In this document: positions 57,336-64,000 of the stretch, in pieces
Layout of the letters: every line of letters starts with the position of its first letter
Numbering within the stretch: the stretch's first letter is position 1
Assembly: GCA_037952775.1 (NCBI GenBank)
Contig: JBANAY010000003.1
Location: 19,034,001-19,098,000, forward strand
Length of the DNA stretch: 64,000 nucleotides
Direction of reading: 5' to 3'
DNA from: Clonostachys chloroleuca
Lineage: Eukaryota > Ascomycota > Sordariomycetes > Hypocreales > Bionectriaceae
Made by a program: the position numbers and the translations under genes
The notes under the pieces: model-generated
Told to the model about the DNA's origin: nothing
What the model saw: only the letters and a program-made list of their open reading frames with translations
The model's database searches: none

Positions 57336-58842
57336 CTAGACGCTGCCGTAATCTCCGACCTGTCTTTCAAAGTCCTCATCTTGGCCGAAAATGAAGTCAG
57401 AGTCTCCTGTGGCTCCAGAGATTGTTGCGAGTAGTCCCAGGTGCCATCGCAGCTTGATCATCTCTACAAAATATTCTGCACTACCAGTAGGCCTTCGGAC
57501 AGTGAACTTATCTCCAGAAATAATTGGCCAACCCGAGTCTCTGAAGACTTTGTTGCCGGGAGCTGTGTCAGCCTGACATTGGGTAGTGTAGGCGAACCCC
57601 GAGTACTCATCACGCTCGTCGTCCAGGTCGATAAGGTCATGGTAAGAGAAACCTGCTGCCTTGACCATGGGCATCCACACAACCTGCAGTGTAATTTCTG
57701 TAGTATCTTGGCCCGGGACGTCGGCCATGCCAAGGTATTTGATGCCAAGGTAGCCCTTATCCCAGTTGCTGTGAAGATTTCGGTCAAGGCAGATCATATT
57801 GGACACCTTGTCATTCGCCCCGAGTCCTACACCGCCGCTAACTATTGATGCAGTGACAGCCGAGGCACCGAAGAGATAGAAGGCCTCCTTGAATTGCGTG
57901 GACCTGTCTATATCAATCGCGCGATTGGTAAACGAGAGAGGCATGATACAAGCAACTTCTGGTTCAGTGGAACCAGAGATCCGGCATCGACCCTCCTGAT
58001 AGCCGAGTGCCTTCTTTCTTTTCTCATCACTTTTAATCTTCTCAGACAGTTGGATCCGGCGGTCTCGTGCCGATTGAGCGCTCTCTTCGGTATCACTATC
58101 AGCCCCGGAGTCTACATCCCTTGTTTCGCGAGAGCCCTTTCTGCGCTTTGCTGCTCTCTTCATTGTGGGCTGCTGGGCTCCTGAGCGCTTCCTAGGGTTG
58201 TCCATCTTTGAGATTTGCTCTTCTGGACCGAAAAGAACTGTCCAACAAAGAACCTTTGTCAGCATGAGTTCAATGTGAGAGGAGGGGGAGGGGGTTCAAG
58301 TAGCTAGAGCAAAAAACATGGCACAACAAAACCTCCCATCTAACTCGGAATTTCGACACAAGACCAAAACAAGTGACCTAGTAATAAACAAAATATCAAG
58401 CTAAGTTATATAGAATAACTTATTATTCTGCTGTTATTGTGCTTAATATTGAATAAGAAAACGAGGTCTCTAGCTTGCGTGAACAGAGCTCCGGTGTGCC
58501 ATGTTTGATCTCACTCGCTTGGGGGTGTTACTCACGAGACCGAACCGCTTCGACAGCTTTTTTAAGACACATGTCCAAGAGTACAAAGGAGTGGCCACCA
58601 TCGGTGTACTCAACTAGCAGCGATAGGGGCTTAGCCATGCAAGCGGCGTAGGAGAGACGATTGAGCTTGTAATCCGCGGCCTGCTTCTGTGCTTCATCGT
58701 CGTCTGGATCGGTTTCCTCGGCTTCCTCTGCGAGCTTTGCACGCTTCTACGTCTGGAGCTTCTCGACCAGATCCAATCTCTGTTCCACTTCGTCTAGTGG
58801 AATAAGATCGCTTGGCTCTTCCCACTGGGTCCGATGCTGCAT
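57336..58842 (-). pseudogene. HNH-nuclease-domain (HNH_2 type) gene, broken by a stop
   Basis: Two exons on the minus strand, 58536-58842 and 57336-58237, fit a GTGAGT donor and a CAG acceptor in matching phase and give 402 codons. Codon 32 (58747-58749) is TAG, inside coding-like sequence (EQRLDLVEKLQT stop KRAKLAEEAEET). The second exon begins with a lysine-rich nuclear-type stretch, then the HNH core: RCRISGSTEPEVACIMPLSF and NMICLDRNLHSNWDKG. In this family the first motif is normally AHI; here it reads ACI, so the first catalytic His is replaced by Cys. The 298-base intron is long for this genome and AT-rich. A C-to-T change of CAG would create the stop, as in repeat-induced point mutation. 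A shorter, functional product from a later ATG cannot be excluded. Confidence 0.6.
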
Positions 58843-59649
58843 ATAAAGAAATCTTCAAAGGGTGGTGGCCATTTTACGTTTCTCGTCACTGGAACAGCGA
58901 ACAACTAAATCTTCAGTGGTGGCTACTTGATAACTGCGTGATTTCACCTCAGTGTCCAACTACCGGAGAGATTCTTTTCGTTATGAATAGGCCTCAAGTT
59001 TCTGGGGCAGTCTCCCTTGATGTATCAATTAATTTATTGATCGTGTTCGTTGCAGACGCCTTGCCAATGGCATGTCGCCGAGCTATTTGCGTCATTCGGA
59101 CATTAACTATGCGTTCGATTTTCCACAACACGTTTGCAACACAATTTGTCATTTCAGAGGTCAGTTTTGGCTTGAGTTTCATCTTCACTCATTGTGGCGA
59201 CGCCCAACAATGGAGCCAAGCCCTGACCAAGGTTTGGAGCAAACAACTATCTCCCTGGGAAACTCTAATCTGGCCATTTCTTCCTGCATCCTTGTTTTTT
59301 GCACTCACGAGATGCATCTTCTTGTGATATCTGGCCATGCCCTGCGATCTACCTGTCTCTACGATTACTTAGAAGACTAATTTGGATCCATATTGAAGAT
59401 GAAGAGATGCCGTTTGAAGTCAAAATGGATCTCTCCTGACCATCGGTCGAGTCTGTTGTCTGCTACACAGGAAAACAAATAGGGAGCGGAGAAAGATTGA
59501 CGAAAGAAGCTGGTGGCTGCAGGTGAGAGGTATTGGCCACCAATGAAATGGAGATTTCTTGATGTAAGAAGGGGATTATATGGCCAGTGTAGTTGGTTTT
59601 ATTTCCCAACTTAGCAATTTAGTAACAAGTCTCTATCATATGATCAAGG
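58843..59649. other. AT-rich flank of the HNH pseudogene
   Basis: An open frame on the plus strand (58812-59327) has hydrophobic but unrecognised content and overlaps the pseudogene's 5' end. I do not accept it as a gene. Confidence 0.4.
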
Positions 59650-59872
59650 CAAGTGGCTGTCAGAAAAACAGGGACTGAAAAGTCACCTCGACAGAATTGT
59701 TGTGGCCAGTCATATTACTATGCTTCTATTGAGTAATTAATAGGTTGATCATGTTGCCTAATATTTATTCAATAATTTATTATTATCAACTATTTCTACC
59801 AATATTTTGGTAGAAATCAGAAAGTTAGGATCAAAACACCTTTGCAGTCCCTGTTATACTGACGCCCACTTG
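59650..59872. mobile_element. 223-bp MITE-like element with 33-bp terminal inverted repeats
   Basis: Left end 59650-59682 and the reverse complement of the right end 59840-59872 match at 28 of 33 positions, sharing CAAGTGG, GTCAG and ACAGGGACTG blocks. The interior is AT-rich and non-coding and holds a perfect 11-bp hairpin (59792-59817, ATTTCTACCAA arms, TATT loop). The size and structure suit a non-autonomous DNA transposon. No clear target-site duplication is visible, so the insertion may be old. Confidence 0.75.
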
Positions 59873-60150
59873 ATAGGATAATTACCAGCCAAAGCTCAAG
59901 CTCCCAGCGTGTTAACTGTAAGGCAGATTAGGTTATTAGATCTATAATGACGCACAACACTGACTTAGTGCATCTTTCCCACATGGCGGGGCAACAATGT
60001 ACCCCGCTATCTCATCCTAAGACCAAGCGCGGGGAGTAATGGGAGAACCTCCATCCAAGCTCCTGATTCATCCCTTCCCAGCTGCCATTGTCGAGACCAG
60101 ACACATTGGAACAAGCCATCCAGCACGCCCAAGCCCAACCACCAGCCGAA

Positions 60151-61162
60151 ATGTCTGCCTCGGAGCGCCCCGTCGATTCCGACAAGGGTAAGTCGCCATC
60201 GACGTCACTCCATGAAGCTTGGCTTGCTTGATACTCACCCTCAACCTCCAGTCTGGACAACCCTCATCACCAACCTGGCCTACCTCCCAGGCCTCCTCAC
60301 CCTCGACCACTCCCTCCGCAAGGTCAACTCCAAATACCCCCTCGTCGCCCTCGTGACCGACCAGTTCCCCGAGCAAGGGCGCGCCGCCCTCGCCGCCCGC
60401 GGCATCCCCTCCCAGCGCGTCCCCTACCTCCTCCCCACCAAGTCCCGCGACTACTCCAACGACCCGCGCTTCTATGACTGCTGGACCAAGCTCACCCCTT
60501 TTTCCCTGACCGAGTACTCCCGCGTCGTCCAGCTCGATTCCGACATGCTCGTCCTCCGCAACATGGACGAGCTCATGGACCTGCCCCTCGACAGTCCCGA
60601 CATCGCCCACTCCGGCACGGGCTCCCGCGTCTTCGCCGCCGGCCACGCCTGCGTCTGCAACCCCCTCAAGAAGAAGCACTACCCGGCCGACTGGGTCCCC
60701 CAGCACTGCGCCTTCACCTCCCAGCACACCACACCCGAGGAAGCCCAGACCGTCGGCGCCGATCCCGCAGTGGGACCCCTCGGCTTCATGAACGGCGGGC
60801 TCCAGGTCGTCAACCCGTCGCAGGTCCTGTACGCCCAGATCCTCGCCCACATGGAGGCCGGCGCCGTGGACATGGACTTTGCCGACCAGTCCCTCCTCTC
60901 CGACCTGTACCGCGGCCGCTGGGTGGCCCTGCCGTACACCTACAACGCCCTCAAGACCCTCCGCTGGAAGGGCGTGCACGACGCCATCTGGCGCGACGAC
61001 GAGGTCAAGAACATCCACTACATCCTGAGCCCCAAGCCGTGGGATGAGGTGGATGAGAACGGCGAGTGGACTGGGACCGAGGAGTCGCACCGTTGGTGGG
61101 TGGACTCGAACCGGGAGCGCAGAGCCGCTGAGAAAGAAAAGGGAATCGACGATGGGTTTTAA
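60151..61162 (+). CDS. glycosyltransferase family 8 protein (glycogenin/galactinol-synthase-like)
   Basis: Exons 60151-60187 and 60252-61162 give 315 codons. It begins MSASERPVDSDKG and runs straight into the nucleotide-sugar fold VWTTLITNLAYLPGLLTLDH. The metal-binding DxD is at residues 108-110 in VQLDSDMLVL. GPLGFMNGGLQVVNPS and DQSLLSDLYRGRWVALPYTYN are the later GT8 signatures. There is no signal peptide or membrane anchor, so it is probably cytosolic. It lacks the long self-glucosylation tail of fungal glycogenin, so it more likely belongs to the GT8 group transferring glucose or galactose to a small acceptor. It is very GC-rich beside an AT-rich island. Confidence 0.87.
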
Positions 61163-61843
61163 CATGTAGGTATAGAGAAACATTGGGACGGGCATGGGCA
61201 AATGAGGATAGAACATGATGTTACGTAGAATAGAGATGGGAAAAGCGACACAGGCTACACAGTTATTTGAAAGAATATTGCAATTTCAATTTGAAAGTCA
61301 TGGCTATCTGTAAAACGCGGTCTTCGCTAAGGTTAATATCGGTAACAATCTAGATAAAAGAGAACAAAAGAGAAACAGCCTCCTTGTATGAAAGAATGAC
61401 CCCGAACACCTTGTTTCATGATGCAAAATAGGATGGAGATAAACAAAAAGCCAACTCCCTAGATGCAAGCAAGTGATAAAGACTGCGCCGGCGTCTAAAT
61501 CGCCGACATGGCGGCGGATTATGTTGGTCTAAATATTCAATTCAAAATTGCTGCTGATCTGCACAGCGTATGATCCTCCCTTATATTCTTTTTCTTCTCG
61601 GGTTCCTCATCGTTTCGATTCATCGTTCTTCGGATCGATCAAGACAAAGTCGAGAATCTCATGACGAAGACGTCGTTTTTCATGAGATTTTTGATTTATC
61701 TGGACAATTTTGAAAGCCGGGTTCGTATCAACCAATTGTTGTATCTCCATGTTCGAAAGTGAAATAAGTCCGATGATCCAATATGTAGAGCCAGTGGTCA
61801 TGGACGAAGGAGGAAAAGGTAATGAAGGACAAATAAGAAGGGA
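61163..61843. other. convergent 3' flanks with a small open frame
   Basis: 3' flanks of the GT8 gene (+) and ATG2 (-). The minus strand holds a 64-codon frame (61607-61801: starts MTTGSTYWIIGLISLS, ends rich in Lys/Arg/Glu/Asp), 43 bases past the ATG2 stop. It is probably 3' untranslated sequence, but a small gene is possible. Confidence 0.35.
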
Positions 61844-64000
61844 TCAAGAGAATGGTGGCAAGTCTATAGCAAGCTTGTACTGCCTAATGTTTTTTGTATT
61901 TCTATACATAATTACGTTAGCAATCATCAAATCATGCGAATTGAAAGGCCAAAAGGTGGTTCTTACCTCGTCTATTCTTCGTTGGTGTTGCGAATCTAGA
62001 GCGTTGGTGGCGCCCAAGAGTGTCTGCCCAATAGCTTTCGAGACACCCATAGCTGGTCTGAAAATGATTGTCGGTGTCCGCTTCAAAACTGCTCTGGCTG
62101 CACCACCTGGTGATTGACTTTGCATCACCTCACCCGGGACTGCAATAATCGCATCTCGGGCCACATTGAGATCTCGAGCCAAGGAACGATATCCTCCTCG
62201 CAAGCCCTGGACGACACTGGGTGGTTGGTCTGCGTAAAGGGAAATTTGCTTCTTGTCGTCCGGATCAGCATCATCGTCTTCCCAGCTGCTCCCAGCCCCT
62301 TGATTTTGTTGAGTGAGCATATCCTCTGCCCCCTGAAGGGCGTACTGTGTACCAACAGCAATCTTCGCCCCCAGCTTGACAATTTCCGTCCCAGTCGTTT
62401 TTGCAAAAGCAGCGGCTCCCTTTGAAATACTTCGCAAGACTCGGCCATCCTTCTGGTACTCACGGATGGGAATCTCCACCAGGTCTTTGAAGCCGCTACC
62501 AATGTTGACCAAGGAGCGGACCGGTGCTAATCCAGCAAGGACTCCAGGCAGTTGGTTACTTTTCACATCCGGCATCCAAATATCGTTGAGCGTCTTACCA
62601 AGGCGATCGAACCCTGAGATACCATAGATGATCACATGGCGCAAGACGAGCCTTGCTTCATCCATTACGATAAAGTTCATGAATTCGGTGGTGCGACCCG
62701 ACCGCAGTCCGGCGTAGTCCACCCGCTTGGGCTTGAAGTCAAGTTTGACTGGAATCGAGTTGATCTCGGCTCGTTGCACAAACGGAATATCGCTAGGCGA
62801 GGCATGAACCGGCACCTTTTCGTCCTTGAACTCAAAAAATCTCGTGAGGAAGTCCAGTGCATCCTGGTCTACGTGCAACCTCAGAGGTAGCACAGTGACT
62901 CGCAGGACACTCTCGGATGCCACAAGCTCGGGCATGGGCTTGACATTAAGAATCTCCAGATGGAGCATGCTCATGCCCATCTCTCGCTCTCCCGTGTCCC
63001 GGTCATAGGTTGCAAACTTTCTCCAAGTTGATGTCGGCACGTGGTCAAATATATCCAGGCTATTCACGCGTACATCGATGCTGCTTTGTGTTTCGCCTGC
63101 ATCTTCAGGATAGACAACAATGTCTGCATTGATTCCCTGCAGCTCGAACGACATCTTGTGGTGCTTGCTGCGGTTAAGACGGAGCCGTTTTTTCCGGGTC
63201 TGGTGAGGTCGTGCCGTTCGATTTGATGCATCAGTAAAGGCAGTGGTCGCGATGGACTCGGTTTCGGTAGCGTTGTCGTTATTCAACTCTTGATTGATAG
63301 CTTGTGTTAGATCACCTGGTTGGCGACTGGCGGGTATACCGATGTATATCGAATTGAACAGGAAATCACCAATGGTTTCTTCGTCCTCGAGTTCTTCTTC
63401 GTGTATGTCGAAACCATCACGATTAGTCTGGAACTGCAGAGCTCTGTCTTCCACGCTTTGGACAGCCTGGCTAATGACATCCCGCGTGTGAGCCCAATCA
63501 TACCCATCGAATAGGTGCCAGATGAAGTGAACATCTTTGGCAGAGATCCTGATAGGGCTTCGTTTGACAAGCTGAGGAGAGGCTTTGTCATATGTACCCT
63601 TAGTGGAGTTCCATATTTGAGCTGTCGAGTTGGACTTAGACTCTTCTCCATAGTAGTTTTCATGGATGACCAATTCGTCTCCGCTATCAGACGTCGTGCT
63701 GGGTTCAGGGTTGAAGCCTGTCAAAAGAACGCCTTCAGCTGTATCATGCATCGTCGTACCATCAGACATCTGTGAGGACTTCATAGCGTCGAATAGTTCC
63801 TCTCCTTTGTACTCATCGCCATAGTACTGAGTATCAATATTCAATGACTGATCACTTCCGAACTCAGCCTCACTACTGCTTCCTGCCATCTCTTGTGCGG
63901 CCGCGAAATCTTGGTCGAAATCATAGTCGCCCTCTGTATTCCCGAATGCTTCCGCTGAAATCGATGATAGAAGGTCTTCGACGGGCATCACTTTAAACCT
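61844..64000 (-). CDS. ATG2: autophagy lipid-transfer protein Atg2, C-terminal part
   Basis: Partial: the frame is open to the window edge (upstream codons read RFKV before MPVEDLLSSIS) and the N-terminal two thirds lie beyond it. Visible exons are 61967-64000 and 61844-61879, with an 87-base intron before the last 12 codons; 689 codons here against about 2000 in fungal family members. Atg2 is a rod-like protein bridging ER and phagophore that moves lipids for autophagosome growth. The C-terminal domain is clear: LRLHVDQDALDFLTRFFEF, VKLDFKPKRVDYAGLRSGR, FMNFIVMDEARLVLRHV, GLAPVRSLVNIGSGFKDLVE and GAAAFAKTTGTEIVKLGAKI. No breaks are visible in the part seen. Confidence 0.93.
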   Translation of the reverse strand, partial: RFKVMPVEDLLSSISAEAFGNTEGDYDFDQDFAAAQEMAGSSSEAEFGSDQSLNIDTQYYGDEYKGEELFDAMKSSQMSDGTTMHDTAEGVLLTGFNPEPSTTSDSGDELVIHENYYGEESKSNSTAQIWNSTKGTYDKASPQLVKRSPIRISAKDVHFIWHLFDGYDWAHTRDVISQAVQSVEDRALQFQTNRDGFDIHEEELEDEETIGDFLFNSIYIGIPASRQPGDLTQAINQELNNDNATETESIATTAFTDASNRTARPHQTRKKRLRLNRSKHHKMSFELQGINADIVVYPEDAGETQSSIDVRVNSLDIFDHVPTSTWRKFATYDRDTGEREMGMSMLHLEILNVKPMPELVASESVLRVTVLPLRLHVDQDALDFLTRFFEFKDEKVPVHASPSDIPFVQRAEINSIPVKLDFKPKRVDYAGLRSGRTTEFMNFIVMDEARLVLRHVIIYGISGFDRLGKTLNDIWMPDVKSNQLPGVLAGLAPVRSLVNIGSGFKDLVEIPIREYQKDGRVLRSISKGAAAFAKTTGTEIVKLGAKIAVGTQYALQGAEDMLTQQNQGAGSSWEDDDADPDDKKQISLYADQPPSVVQGLRGGYRSLARDLNVARDAIIAVPGEVMQSQSPGGAARAVLKRTPTIIFRPAMGVSKAIGQTLLGATNALDSQHQRRIDEVRTTFWPFNSHDLMIANVIMYRNTKNIRQYKLAIDLPPFS

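Noticed and set aside
58812..59327. 171-codon plus-strand frame
   Set aside because: Overlaps the 5' end of the HNH pseudogene, unrecognised content in AT-rich DNA; probably chance.
60068..61216. 382-codon minus-strand open frame
   Set aside because: It is the antisense shadow of the GC-rich GT8 gene; its Gly/Val/Glu-rich composition is the complement of C-ending codons.

Overview
The window is nuclear DNA of a filamentous ascomycete. The evidence is short GT..AG introns of about 55-110 bases, dispersed intron-less tRNA genes, and fungus-specific families: cerato-platanin, a CFEM GPI protein, Zn2Cys6 regulators, Dal5-type and maltose-permease-type MFS carriers, and Atg2. The gene set and the cerato-platanin resemble Sordariomycetes, probably Hypocreales. 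That placement is inference, and the species cannot be named from the sequence alone.

Layout. 0.2-5.7 kb: a divergent pair, an allantoate/pantothenate-type permease (-) and a fatty-acid-amide-hydrolase-type amidase (+), with about 2 kb of shared promoter containing a cluster of GATA-factor sites. 5.9 kb: tRNA-Glu. 6.4-10.2 kb: dCMP deaminase and a maltose-type sugar permease. 10.2-15.8 kb: a long gene-free leader in front of a Wee1/Swe1-type cell-cycle kinase (15.8-19.3 kb). 20.3-23.8 kb: a DAO-type FAD oxidoreductase convergent with a peroxisomal 4-coumarate-CoA-ligase-like enzyme. 26.8-30.0 kb: the 24 kDa subunit of complex I and a kelch protein. 31.9 kb: tRNA-Thr. 33.0-35.2 kb: a CorA-like membrane protein and cerato-platanin. 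35.5 kb: a possible tiny spliced gene. 37.4-41.8 kb: homoserine kinase, a THEM6-like thioesterase and a CFEM GPI protein. 41.8-47.7 kb: gene-free, with two sets of inverted repeats. 47.7-50.2 kb: a short Zn2Cys6 regulator and a protein with a 2-oxoglutarate-oxygenase-like metal motif. 51.2-54.0 kb: Rae1/Gle2 and a small, probably mitochondrial protein. 54-60 kb: an AT-rich, gene-poor island with a broken HNH-nuclease gene and a 223-bp MITE. 60.2-64 kb: a GT8 glycosyltransferase and the 3' third of ATG2, which runs off the window.

Most genes are housekeeping (nucleotide, threonine, respiration, mRNA export, autophagy, cell cycle). They are interleaved with carriers and secreted or surface proteins. 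I see no multi-gene pathway cluster. The tightest functional pairing is the permease plus amidase.

A notable feature is quality-related. Five otherwise intact genes contain six single-base frame breaks, and each can be placed at a C run on the given strand. Intron phases and total lengths close exactly once these are allowed for. This looks like homopolymer error in the assembly rather than gene decay. CDS spans below therefore run through these points.
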